Assembly (NCBI RefSeq): GCF_018736045.1
Contig: NZ_CP076132.1
Coordinates: 2,217,501 to 2,281,500, forward strand
From: Flammeovirga yaeyamensis
GTDB taxonomy: Bacteria > Bacteroidota > Bacteroidia > Cytophagales > Flammeovirgaceae
Reading direction: 5' to 3'
Length of the DNA stretch: 64,000 bases
Of the stretch, positions 40,888 through 53,686 are shown piece by piece. The notes under the pieces are model-generated. The model had not been told where the DNA came from. It worked only from the letters and a program-made list of their open reading frames with translations, and searched no databases. Made by a program: the position numbers and the translations under genes. Position 1 is the stretch's first letter; each line of letters begins with the position of its first letter.

Positions 40888-43353
40888 ATGAAAGTATTTA
40901 ACTATCTATTGTTCATTTCTGCTATATTTTTTATCTCACTCAACGCACATGGACAAAATATCAAAGGGACTATCATCGATGGGGATTCTGGTACACCTAT
41001 CGTAGGGGCTACAATTGTAGAAGTGGGTACTCAAAATGGTACAACTACTAATTTTGAAGGAAAATTTTCTTTGGTCTTATCTAAAAAAGAGACTCAGGTT
41101 AAAATAGAATTTATTGGATTTGAAGACATCACTAAAGATGTAAAAGAGGGTGATGTCTTAGATATAAAACTAACTCCCGATGAATTAACATTAGAAAGCG
41201 TAGTGGTTTCTGCGAATAGAGTAGAAGAAGATCTACAAACAGTAAGTGTGGCAGCCACTGTTATTACAGGCAAAGATTTAGAAGACATGTCTGTAAAGTC
41301 TACAGTAGAAGCTTTAAATACAGTACCTAACTTAATTACGGACTCTTATGGTCCATCTCAAACAAATATTTCTATTAGAGGTATTTCAACCAACTTCGAT
41401 GGAGTAGGTCTTGAACAAGCAGTGGGTATGTACATCAACGATGTATATCAATCCAGAGCCTATGGCTTTAATGCGGTTATGATGGATATCGAAAGAGTAG
41501 AAGTTTTAAGAGGTCCACAGGGTACATTGTTTGGTAAGAATACGGTAGGTGGTGTAGCAAATATCATCACAGCTCAACCAAATATGGATAATGGTGCATC
41601 TATCGAATTGTCTGCTGGTAACTATAACTATATGCAAGCAAGAGGTATGGCAAATGTGATGTTGGTACCCGATAAGTTGGCATTTAGAGTAACAGGAGCT
41701 TATAATTATAGACAAGGTAGTTATGTAGAGCATTTATCTGAAGAAGGACAAGAGGCGAACAAAACAAAGTTTGGTGGAGCAAGAGGAGCATTATTATACA
41801 AACCTTCTTCTAAGGTCGATATCACTTTGGAAGGATACTATTATAATGATGCAAGTGCAGAAGCATCAATGACATATTTAAGTTCTCCTGATTTAGTGGC
41901 AGTAGATCCTGATTTATTTGCAGCAGATGACTGGGAAAACAGAAAAGCATCATTTAGTGAACCGTTTACGTTTAGTAGAGATCAATATGGTGCATCTGCC
42001 AAAGTGATAGCTCAAATGGGCACAGGAACTTTTTCTTCTATCTCAGCTTATTCAGCATCATCAGATCGTTCGATTCAGGATGTAGAAGTTTCACCAATTC
42101 CAGCCGTATATCTTGATAGAGGTCAGAAGTTTAATACTTTCACTCAGGAATTGAGATATAATTCAGATAAGTCGAAAAGATTCAGTTATATCGGAGGGTT
42201 ATATGGAGTAAAAGAAACGATTGAGGGAAATGATATTGGTGTTACTCAAGAATTTCTACCTCCTTTATTAGGACCTGATTTTGGTATAGATGATCTATTT
42301 ATTCCTGGTTATACAGAGGAAGTAAATAATTTGAGTACTATTGATAATACTTCTTTGGCTGCGTTTGTATCAGGTACTTTTAAATTTACACCTCAATTTA
42401 AAGCAACGGCAGGTGTTCGTTTCACACACGAATCGAAGGTGTTTAACACTCAACAAACTACGGTAGAATCTCAAGATGCCATCGATATGTTAGGATTCCC
42501 ATTGGTGTATATGTTGGGAACACCTTACGACAATCAAGAATTCAAATCGGAAGATAATGTTATTACGGGTGATTTTGGGTTGAGTTATGAAATCAACCCC
42601 AACCATATGGTGTACGGTAAATTCGCCAGAGGTTTCAAAGGAACAGGTTACAACTTTGCTGTATCAAGTTATCTAAACTTAGAATCATTCATGATCGATC
42701 CAGTAGAAGAAGCGAATGTTTTATACAAACCAGAATACATCAATAGCTATGAGATTGGTTATAAATCATCATTTAATAATCGTCTGAGATTGAATGTAGC
42801 TGCTTACTACATCGATTATGAAAATAAGCAGGAATTACTTTTTGCAGGTTTAACCAACTTTATTGCTAACGCTGATAAATCGACGGGTTACGGTGGTGAA
42901 ATTGAAGTTGATGCCATGCTATTCAAAGGCTTTAGAGTCAATTTAAATGGTGGTATCCAAAAGATGACTTACGATGAATTCAAAGTAGGTGATGTCGATT
43001 TGAGTGGTAATAAAATGGCCAAGGCACCAGAATTCACCATGTCGGTGACACCAGAATACACTAAAATATTTAACAACGGTTCTAAGCTTTTTGCCATGTT
43101 GAATGTATCGTATAATGGACAGTCATTTAACGATATCTACAATACAGAAAGTATCTCCAGAAAAGCGGCAGCCATAGTGAATGCTCGCTTGGGATATTCT
43201 ATCAAGAACAGTCGTTACAACATTGGTATATGGGGCAAAAACTTAACGAATGAATTATACTTCGGACACGGTTTCCAAGGTTTAATTGGCGATTTCGTTT
43301 CCATCAACCAAGCAAGAACTTATGGTGCTGATTTAAAAATCAACATCTTCTAA
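40888..43353 (+). CDS. TonB-dependent outer membrane receptor with carboxypeptidase-like domain
   Basis: An 821-residue receptor with a signal peptide ending near AHGQ (residue 22). A carboxypeptidase-regulatory-like domain follows (residues 24-105: IKGTIIDGDSGTPIVGATIV ... FEGKFSLVL), then the plug (residues 115-230, with ISIRGISTNFDGVGLEQAVG and VEVLRGPQGTLFGKNTVGG) and a beta barrel ending in F. It looks like the catabolic or siderophore-type receptors of sphingomonads rather than SusC, and no SusD partner follows. It is the first gene of the plus-strand operon and should import the substrate of the block using TonB energy. Confidence 0.9.
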   Translation: MKVFNYLLFISAIFFISLNAHGQNIKGTIIDGDSGTPIVGATIVEVGTQNGTTTNFEGKFSLVLSKKETQVKIEFIGFEDITKDVKEGDVLDIKLTPDELTLESVVVSANRVEEDLQTVSVAATVITGKDLEDMSVKSTVEALNTVPNLITDSYGPSQTNISIRGISTNFDGVGLEQAVGMYINDVYQSRAYGFNAVMMDIERVEVLRGPQGTLFGKNTVGGVANIITAQPNMDNGASIELSAGNYNYMQARGMANVMLVPDKLAFRVTGAYNYRQGSYVEHLSEEGQEANKTKFGGARGALLYKPSSKVDITLEGYYYNDASAEASMTYLSSPDLVAVDPDLFAADDWENRKASFSEPFTFSRDQYGASAKVIAQMGTGTFSSISAYSASSDRSIQDVEVSPIPAVYLDRGQKFNTFTQELRYNSDKSKRFSYIGGLYGVKETIEGNDIGVTQEFLPPLLGPDFGIDDLFIPGYTEEVNNLSTIDNTSLAAFVSGTFKFTPQFKATAGVRFTHESKVFNTQQTTVESQDAIDMLGFPLVYMLGTPYDNQEFKSEDNVITGDFGLSYEINPNHMVYGKFARGFKGTGYNFAVSSYLNLESFMIDPVEEANVLYKPEYINSYEIGYKSSFNNRLRLNVAAYYIDYENKQELLFAGLTNFIANADKSTGYGGEIEVDAMLFKGFRVNLNGGIQKMTYDEFKVGDVDLSGNKMAKAPEFTMSVTPEYTKIFNNGSKLFAMLNVSYNGQSFNDIYNTESISRKAAAIVNARLGYSIKNSRYNIGIWGKNLTNELYFGHGFQGLIGDFVSINQARTYGADLKINIF

Positions 43354-43411
43354 GTCGCACTCCACAAGTAACATTACATCCAATAAACAGCACATATCTA
43401 AATTATCACTT

Positions 43412-44959
43412 ATGTTTAATTTATCTATTGGACTTGAAGACGCAAGTAGACGTTTTCCAGGCAAGGAGGCAATTGTCTGCGGTCCAACACGACTAACTTT
43501 TAAAGAACTGAATGATGAAGCAAGTAAAATTGCTTCATCACTCCAAAAACATGGATTACAAAAAGGAGATCATGTAGCATTAAGTTGTCCTAATCTACAT
43601 TACTTTCCAATGATATATTATGGCATCTTAAAAGCAGGTGGTGTGGTGGTTCCATTAAGTATTTTATTAAAAAATGATGAAATCAAATACCACTTGGAAG
43701 ATGCAGATGCAAAATTTTATTTCTGTTTCGAAGGAGATGCACAATTACCGATGGGTAAATATGGTCGGAGAGCATTTGATACCACTCAGAGTTGTCAGTT
43801 ATTAATTACTCTGGATGGGACATCAAATAATAAGGTGGAAAATGAGCTAACGTTGGAGGAATTTCTTGAGGATAGCAATACAGAGTACTCTACTCCTCAA
43901 ATTCAATCCGATAATACGGCAGTCATCATTTATACATCAGGAACAACAGGACAGCCGAAAGGAGCGGAGTTGTCACATTCGAATTTAGGTTGGAATGCAA
44001 GTATGTGTCGTCACCTCTTTAAGTTGAAGGAAGAGGATAAGGCATTAACCGTGCTTCCGTTATTCCATATCTTCGGTCAGACTTGCTTGATGAACACAAG
44101 CATAATGCACGGAATTACCAACGTGATTATTCCAAGGTTTGATGCTGAATTGGTACTTAGTGCTATTCAACAAGAAGGGGTGAGCATTTTTGCAGGTGTA
44201 CCAACCATGTATTGGGGATTACTTCATTTTAAAAATGAGAAATCAACAGTAAATATGGAACAGGTAAAAGCCAATTTAAGATTATGTATTTCTGGAGGAG
44301 CATCACTTCCTGTTCAGGTAATGAATGATTTTGAAGCCAAGTTTGAAATCCATATTTATGAAGGTTACGGCATGTCTGAAGGAGCACCTGTGGTTTCTTT
44401 TAATCACCCTGGTTTGAAAAGAAAATCGGGTTCTATTGGTTATCCTGTTTGGGGGGTTGAGGTAAAGTTAGTGGATAAACAAGGAGTAGAAGTGAAGCAA
44501 GGAGAAAGAGGTGAATTACTCTACCGTGGACACAATGTGATGAAAGGTTATTACAAACGCCCCGAAGCCACACAAAAAGTCCTAATAGATGGATGGATGC
44601 ATTCTGGAGATGTCGCAAGACAAGATGAGGAAGGCTACTACTACATTGTCGATCGCACCAAAGATGTCATTCTTAGAGGTGGTGTCAATATCTATCCAAG
44701 AGAAATTGAGGAAGTGATGATACAACATGAAGCTGTTTCTTTAGTAGCTGTTATCGGCATTCATAACGATCGTCTAGGAGAGGAGATTAAAGCCTGTGTG
44801 GTATTAGAAGATGAACACGATATATCAAAGGAAGATTTAATTCAATGGACAAAAAGTAAGATAGCCGATTATAAGTATCCTAGGGAAATCGATTTCTTCG
44901 ATGCTTTGCCAGTATCGGCAACTGGAAAAATTTTAAAAAGGGCACTAAGACATAACTAA
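43412..44959 (+). CDS. AMP-forming acyl-CoA synthetase (class I ligase)
   Basis: A 515-residue adenylate-forming ligase. The P-loop signature VIIYTSGTTGQPKGAELSHS (residues 171-190), the YEGYGMSEGAP core, GWMHSGDVA and the C-terminal lysine motif PVSATGKILKRAL are all present. It activates a carboxylic acid to its CoA thioester via an acyl-AMP. The overall pattern is closest to long-chain fatty acid-CoA ligases, but enzymes for short or dicarboxylic acids (including malonate) share it. The MFS gene follows after 2 bases. It would activate an acid made by the aldehyde dehydrogenases, or the imported compound itself. Confidence 0.88.
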   Translation: MFNLSIGLEDASRRFPGKEAIVCGPTRLTFKELNDEASKIASSLQKHGLQKGDHVALSCPNLHYFPMIYYGILKAGGVVVPLSILLKNDEIKYHLEDADAKFYFCFEGDAQLPMGKYGRRAFDTTQSCQLLITLDGTSNNKVENELTLEEFLEDSNTEYSTPQIQSDNTAVIIYTSGTTGQPKGAELSHSNLGWNASMCRHLFKLKEEDKALTVLPLFHIFGQTCLMNTSIMHGITNVIIPRFDAELVLSAIQQEGVSIFAGVPTMYWGLLHFKNEKSTVNMEQVKANLRLCISGGASLPVQVMNDFEAKFEIHIYEGYGMSEGAPVVSFNHPGLKRKSGSIGYPVWGVEVKLVDKQGVEVKQGERGELLYRGHNVMKGYYKRPEATQKVLIDGWMHSGDVARQDEEGYYYIVDRTKDVILRGGVNIYPREIEEVMIQHEAVSLVAVIGIHNDRLGEEIKACVVLEDEHDISKEDLIQWTKSKIADYKYPREIDFFDALPVSATGKILKRALRHN

Positions 44960-44961
44960 CA

Positions 44962-46086
44962 ATGAAATTCAACAAAGAACTATGGGCAGCGTTTCTTCTC
45001 GGAAATGCAGGTCTTTTAATGATTTACCTTCTACCGATTATGGTTGGAGCAGTGTCTGAGCAATTTAATCTCACACCACAGCAATCGGGTTTGTTTGCTG
45101 CAAGTGACCTGATTGGTTACAGCATGAGTTCGATTTCCTCTTTCTTTTGGATCAACAAAACCAATTGGAAAAGAATGGCAATAATCAGTGTGTTGGTGAT
45201 GATTTGTGGAAATGCTTTGACAACAATCGTTGGTTCTTTTCCGGTTTTATTATTGATAAGATGGCTTACAGGTCTTGGTCAAGGTATAGGGGTGGCATTA
45301 ACGTTAGCAGTAATCAATAAGTTTGGAGATACCGACCGGAATTTTGCTGCTTATTTGATCATCACCCTTGTATTTGGAGCACTATGTATGGAAGGAATAT
45401 CTTTCTTCCCCAATTATGAAAAAGCAGACGTCATTTATGCCATGCAGATTATTCTTGCAATAATTTGTTTGCCATTTGTGATACAATTTATGCCGAAAGG
45501 CGGTCGTCAACTGGAAGAAAAAGGCAGTAGTCAGAGAATACCAATCCTCGTTTTTTTATGTTTATTAGGTGTTTTATTGATGTTTGTAGGATATGGTGGA
45601 TTGTGGTCGTTCACAGAACGAATAGCTGTGGCCAACCACTTCGATCCCGAATTTGTTTCTACTGTCCTTTCTTCTGGCTTGTTGATTGCCATTCCGGCAT
45701 TAATGATTCCACTTTTTATTGGTAGTAAGTATGGAAGAATGTTGCCTATTTCTATCTCCATTTTAGGTCTGATTATCTATAGTTTATGCGTGGGTACAGA
45801 CGATAAAGTCTATTTTACTATTGGTGTGCTTACAGGTAGTTTTGGGGTGAATTTAATTATCCCTTATCTCACCGGAATCATAGCAGATCAAGACCAATCA
45901 GGAAAAGGAGTCGTGATGGTTACCCCCATGTATTCCATAGGTTTTGCGATGGGACCTTTATTCTTATCGATGATTACCACAGATGGTAATTATCTAGTAT
46001 TAAGCATAGTAAGTGTGTCCATTTTCTTGATGGTATACATCACTTATCTATCTGTATTAATCAAAAAGCCAGCAACAAATGAATGA
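44962..46086 (+). CDS. MFS family transporter
   Basis: A 374-residue carrier with about twelve membrane segments. It shows a partial MFS loop pattern, and LIRWLTGLGQGIGVALTLAVI near residue 93 matches the conserved segment-four stretch. It is slightly shorter than typical (400 residues). Its stop overlaps the first SDR gene by 8 bases. Its place in the operon suggests it moves the substrate across the inner membrane after the TonB receptor has carried it across the outer one. Substrate unknown. Confidence 0.82.
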   Translation: MKFNKELWAAFLLGNAGLLMIYLLPIMVGAVSEQFNLTPQQSGLFAASDLIGYSMSSISSFFWINKTNWKRMAIISVLVMICGNALTTIVGSFPVLLLIRWLTGLGQGIGVALTLAVINKFGDTDRNFAAYLIITLVFGALCMEGISFFPNYEKADVIYAMQIILAIICLPFVIQFMPKGGRQLEEKGSSQRIPILVFLCLLGVLLMFVGYGGLWSFTERIAVANHFDPEFVSTVLSSGLLIAIPALMIPLFIGSKYGRMLPISISILGLIIYSLCVGTDDKVYFTIGVLTGSFGVNLIIPYLTGIIADQDQSGKGVVMVTPMYSIGFAMGPLFLSMITTDGNYLVLSIVSVSIFLMVYITYLSVLIKKPATNE

Positions 46087-46858
46087 ATTTTCAATAAAAA
46101 ATAAAACGGTGGTCATCACCGGAGGGAGTAGTGGAATTGGTCTCGCCTTATGTCATTTATTTGATAGAGAAGGGGCATTTGTGATTGCACTTGATATACA
46201 ACCTCCTCAAGATCCGCCACGCTCCATACATCATTTTGTACAATGCGATGTAGGAGAGGCATATGCTGTCAAAAAAGCATTTGATAACATCAAAAGGCTG
46301 AATAAACCAATAGATGTTTTAATCAATAATGCAGGAGTGGGTTTCCTTCCAGGGAATATAGTGGACAGTGATCCTAAAGATTGGAAAACGATTTTCGATA
46401 TCAATTTATTGGGGCCCATGTATTGTGCAAAATATGGAGTGCCATTAATGAATGATGGAGGGGTGATTATCAATACTTCCTCCCAATCGGCAGAGACTAA
46501 GGTAGGAGGAATGGAACCCTATAGTGCTTCCAAAACAGCATTGATTAGCATCACAAAATCGTTGGCCTTAGAGCTGGCAGACAGACAAATTCGTGTGAAT
46601 GCAGTATGTCCGTCCAATACAAAAACGCCGATGATGGAATCTGCAGAGGATGCGGATTACACTCAGTATATGAGCGAAGTATTTTCACCTTTAGGTAGAG
46701 TGGCAGAGACCAATGATCTCGTTGGTGTTTATCAGTTTCTAGCCTCAGATGCCGCCAAATTCATCAACGGACAAGCGATTTACGTGGATGGCGGATGGAC
46801 GGCAGGGGTAAGTCAGCAACTGATGGAGCAAGTATTTGCCAATACCATAAAATCATAA
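46079..46858 (+). CDS. short-chain dehydrogenase/reductase (SDR) 1
   Basis: A 259-residue classical SDR. The cofactor motif VVITGGSSGIGLAL (residues 10-23), the structural NNAGVG, the catalytic serine in TSSQSAE and the YSASK active site (near residue 155) are all intact, and FINGQAIYVDGGW closes the protein. It oxidises or reduces a hydroxyl or keto group with NAD(P). It overlaps the MFS gene by 8 bases. Substrate unknown. Confidence 0.9.
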   Translation: MNEFSIKNKTVVITGGSSGIGLALCHLFDREGAFVIALDIQPPQDPPRSIHHFVQCDVGEAYAVKKAFDNIKRLNKPIDVLINNAGVGFLPGNIVDSDPKDWKTIFDINLLGPMYCAKYGVPLMNDGGVIINTSSQSAETKVGGMEPYSASKTALISITKSLALELADRQIRVNAVCPSNTKTPMMESAEDADYTQYMSEVFSPLGRVAETNDLVGVYQFLASDAAKFINGQAIYVDGGWTAGVSQQLMEQVFANTIKS

Positions 46859-46923
46859 TACATCCTTAACCAAACGGATGAACAATTCAAGTTTAACCCA
46901 TAATAATTTAAACATTTTTCATT

Positions 46924-48333
46924 ATGAATATGGATTCAACAAACATCAAAAGACAGCAAAAGGATTATTGGACGTTGGATAAACAACATGTCATTCATCC
47001 TTACACCAACTTCGAAAAATTCTCTGATGAAGGTTCGGTCATCTACGCTAAAGGAAAAGGGCATCATATTTATGACGAACAAGGAAGAGCTTATTTGGAT
47101 GGAATTGCAGGTCTTTGGTGTGTAAATATTGGTCATGGTAACGAAGAAATAGCAGAGACCATGGCGAAACAATCTCAGAAGTTAGCGTATTACAACACTT
47201 TTGAAGATGCTAGTTCAAAACCAATGGCCGAACTTGGAGAGAAGTTAGCAGAAATTTCTCCAGGAGCATTGAACCATGTATTTTATGGTACAGGTGGATC
47301 GATGGGAAATGATACAGCGGTAAAGATTGCGCACTATTATTTTAATCTCTTAGGGAAACCCAATAAGAAGAAGATCTTATCAAGAGATTTGGCGTATCAT
47401 GGAAGCACGTATTTAGCCCATGCGATTACGGGTATTTCATCTACACACATGTCATTTGATTTACCACATCAATTGGTACATTATTTAACGGCTCCATATA
47501 CTTATCGTAATCAAGGGGATCGAACTTTAGAAGAGTTTATCGATTTTCTAGTGGATGAAATGGAGGAAGCGATCATCAAGATTGGCCCAGATAATATCGC
47601 TATGTTTTTTGCAGAGCCTATCATGGGTGCTGGAGGTGTAATTGTCCCTCCAGGTGATTACCATAAGAGAACACATGCCCTTTGTAAAAAGTACGATATT
47701 CTCTATGTTTCTGATGAGGTGGTCACTGCTTTCGGACGATTAGGTAAGATGGTGTCATCAAAATATCTTTTTGATGTGGAACCCGATATGTGTGTCTATG
47801 CGAAAGGTATTTCCTCAGGGTACATTCCACTGGGAGCAACCATGATTTCAGATCAAATTCATCAAGTCATCTCAAAACCAAAAAAGGATAATCCTTACTT
47901 CTCTCATGGCTTTACGTATTCAGGACATGCTTTATCTTGTCAGGTAGGTCTTAAGAATATTGAGATTCTAGAAAGAGATAATTTCTGCGGACATGTGTCA
48001 AAGTGGGGTCCTTATTTCGAAGAAGAATTAGGAAAACTGAGTGAATACGGTATAGTAGGTGAAGTAAGAGGAAGTCATTACATGTTGGCATTGGAATATG
48101 TGCAAAATAAAGAAACCAAAGAGAGTTTTGCTCCTGAAGTGAACATAGGAAAAAGAGTTTATCACCACGCCAAGCAATTGGGATTGATTATCCGTCCGAT
48201 TGGTAACTTGAATGTGCTGTCGCCACCACTAACGTATGATCAGAAGGCGATTGATAATACCATCAATATCATGAGAGAAAGTATTGAAAGAACGATAAAA
48301 GATTTAATTGAAGAGGGATTATGGCAGCAATAA
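46924..48333 (+). CDS. class III aminotransferase, omega-amino acid:pyruvate type
   Basis: A 469-residue PLP enzyme resembling omega-amino acid-pyruvate, putrescine-pyruvate and taurine-pyruvate transaminases. The N-terminal HVIHPYTNFEKFSDEGSVI and YLDGIAGLWCVNIGHGNEEI are typical of that group. LYVSDEVVTAFGRLG carries the PLP-ring aspartate and VYAKGISSGYIPLGA the Schiff-base lysine. It would move an amino group to pyruvate, giving alanine, which alanine dehydrogenase (37702-38829) can recycle. It overlaps the next SDR gene by 13 bases. The amine substrate is not known. Confidence 0.88.
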   Translation: MNMDSTNIKRQQKDYWTLDKQHVIHPYTNFEKFSDEGSVIYAKGKGHHIYDEQGRAYLDGIAGLWCVNIGHGNEEIAETMAKQSQKLAYYNTFEDASSKPMAELGEKLAEISPGALNHVFYGTGGSMGNDTAVKIAHYYFNLLGKPNKKKILSRDLAYHGSTYLAHAITGISSTHMSFDLPHQLVHYLTAPYTYRNQGDRTLEEFIDFLVDEMEEAIIKIGPDNIAMFFAEPIMGAGGVIVPPGDYHKRTHALCKKYDILYVSDEVVTAFGRLGKMVSSKYLFDVEPDMCVYAKGISSGYIPLGATMISDQIHQVISKPKKDNPYFSHGFTYSGHALSCQVGLKNIEILERDNFCGHVSKWGPYFEEELGKLSEYGIVGEVRGSHYMLALEYVQNKETKESFAPEVNIGKRVYHHAKQLGLIIRPIGNLNVLSPPLTYDQKAIDNTINIMRESIERTIKDLIEEGLWQQ

Positions 48334-49127
48334 AACACCTACAAGATAAAGTGATTATCGTTACAGGAGCAGCATCAGAAAGAGGTATTGGAAATGCGAC
48401 TGCACATCAAATTGCGAAAGAAGGAGCAGTAGTAATTGTGACGGATATTGAAAGAAATCAACATCTGATGGCTACGGTGGTGGATGAAATTCGATACAAT
48501 GGAGGGAAAGCTTTTGGGGTGGTTATGGATGTCACCTCTCAAGATGATATTGATCGAATGATATCAGAAGTATTATCAAAGTACAAAAAGATTGATAGCA
48601 TTTTTAACAATGCGGGAACACCTATTGGCGTTGGAGATTTCTTGATGTTGGATGAAAACATTTGGAAGACCACCTTTGATGTGAATGTTTTAGGAATGCA
48701 ACGACTTTGTAAATCCTTAATGCCTCATTTTTTAGAACAAGGGAAAGGTGTAATAGTCAATAATGCCTCATCGGCAGGGTTAGGAGGTTTGCCCGAGTTT
48801 TCAGCTTATGGAACATCAAAGTTTGCAGTAGTTGGTCTAACAAAGCATTTAGCTGCTGAATTTGGGCCTAAAAATATTCGGATAAACTGTGTATGTCCGG
48901 GGATGATAGATACCTCTATGTCAGACATTGAAGTGAATGCTTTTATGGAAGAAAATAGTTTGGATAAAGAAGAAGCTATTCAACAACTCACAGAAATTGT
49001 TCCTCAGAGAAGGTATGGTCAGCCAGAGGAAATAGCAAAAGCTGTAGTTTTCTTGCTTAGCGATCAATCGTCGTACGTAAATGGGGTAGCCCTCTCTGTT
49101 GATGGTGGTTTACCTGTTGGAACTTAA
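48321..49127 (+). CDS. short-chain dehydrogenase/reductase (SDR) 2
   Basis: A 268-residue SDR. The cofactor loop reads VTGAASERGIG, one or two residues longer than the common TGxxxGIG. NNAGTP, the serine in NNASSAGLGG and the YGTSK active site are present, and YVNGVALSVDGG closes the protein. It overlaps the aminotransferase by 13 bases and is the last gene of the operon, ending at a strong hairpin. With SDR 1 it could oxidise two hydroxyl groups, or one could act before and one after transamination. Confidence 0.9.
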   Translation: MAAIKHLQDKVIIVTGAASERGIGNATAHQIAKEGAVVIVTDIERNQHLMATVVDEIRYNGGKAFGVVMDVTSQDDIDRMISEVLSKYKKIDSIFNNAGTPIGVGDFLMLDENIWKTTFDVNVLGMQRLCKSLMPHFLEQGKGVIVNNASSAGLGGLPEFSAYGTSKFAVVGLTKHLAAEFGPKNIRINCVCPGMIDTSMSDIEVNAFMEENSLDKEEAIQQLTEIVPQRRYGQPEEIAKAVVFLLSDQSSYVNGVALSVDGGLPVGT

Positions 49128-49128
49128 C

Positions 49129-49170
49129 AAACAAGGGTTGTTGTTCATTATTTGACAACAACCCTTGTTT
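49129..49170. terminator. bidirectional terminator between SDR 2 and the DUF4328 gene
   Basis: AAACAAGGGTTGTTGT (49129-49144) is the exact reverse complement of ACAACAACCCTTGTTT (49155-49170), a 16-base stem with a 10-base loop. It lies at once after the SDR stop and 5 bases before the end of the convergent gene. Confidence 0.85.
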
Positions 49171-49174
49171 ATTT

Positions 49175-49864
49175 CTAAGCTAAGGAAATATTTCCCTCTT
49201 CAGCTTCAGAACTTGTATCAATCATTTTAGTCTCCATTTCGTTATAATAACTGATCATTTTAATAGCTAATAATGCAGCAATTATAGAAACTGCACTACT
49301 AAATATTTCAACAGCAGTCCCCGTTTTTAATTTTTCTACGGTTTCTTCTAAAGTATATAATTTAGAAGTAATAGTGTTAAGGATATTGTTTACAACCCAT
49401 AAGCCCCACCAAATATTGACCATAAAAGAGTTATCCTTTATTTCCTGTCCATTTTTTTGTAAGTATTGCCTTAATTCCAGAAATAATTCACTCATAATTT
49501 GATAAGGACGTACCCAGTTTAAGAATGGGATAAACCAACTCCAAACTGTTTCAGATTCTGAGTAACCCAAATAATCCACTTTTAATTTTAGATTATGATA
49601 TGCTCTTCTCATCCATTTGATGAATAAGATACCTGTAATTATAAGTCCGATTACATAACCAAATTGAGCAAAAGCATTCAATCCTAAAGGAATGCCAAAA
49701 AACATGATATAGTCATCAGCAAGAGCACTTTGGTCTTCAATGTCTATTAAAATATTATAAATAATAATGTGATTCACCATCATTACAAAGGAAAGAAAAC
49801 ACATAAATCCAAGGAAAATTTTAGCAATAGATGCTCTTTGATTGTTTACTCTAAGTTGTTCCAT
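49175..49864 (-). CDS. DUF4328 family membrane protein
   Basis: A 229-residue protein started at ATG 49864 (MEQLRVNNQRASIAKIFLGF). The open frame continues 43 codons upstream, but those residues are poor. Four to five membrane segments surround the family core FIKWMRRAYHNLKLK and SESETVWSWFIPFLNWVRPY, which identify DUF4328. Function is unknown. It ends at the terminator shared with SDR 2 and is separated from the beta-galactosidase gene by about 160 bases. Confidence 0.8.
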   Translation of the reverse strand: MEQLRVNNQRASIAKIFLGFMCFLSFVMMVNHIIIYNILIDIEDQSALADDYIMFFGIPLGLNAFAQFGYVIGLIITGILFIKWMRRAYHNLKLKVDYLGYSESETVWSWFIPFLNWVRPYQIMSELFLELRQYLQKNGQEIKDNSFMVNIWWGLWVVNNILNTITSKLYTLEETVEKLKTGTAVEIFSSAVSIIAALLAIKMISYYNEMETKMIDTSSEAEEGNISLA

Positions 49865-50021
49865 TTTGAAAAAATTGATTGAAAAAAATATTAAGAAGTC
49901 ACTGTTTGAAGTGCGAAGATTTGTTATTCCATTTTTAATGAAGAATGCTTTCATCAAAAATAATAAAAAAGGGCGGTTTAGAATTAAAACCACCCATTTT
50001 TATCGATATAACAATCTACAT

Positions 50022-53686
<3,665 letters not shown>

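Noticed and set aside
46924-48333. Taurine-pyruvate aminotransferase of a taurine pathway
   Set aside because: Alanine dehydrogenase fits, but no sulfoacetaldehyde acetyltransferase (Xsc) or taurine transporter is present.
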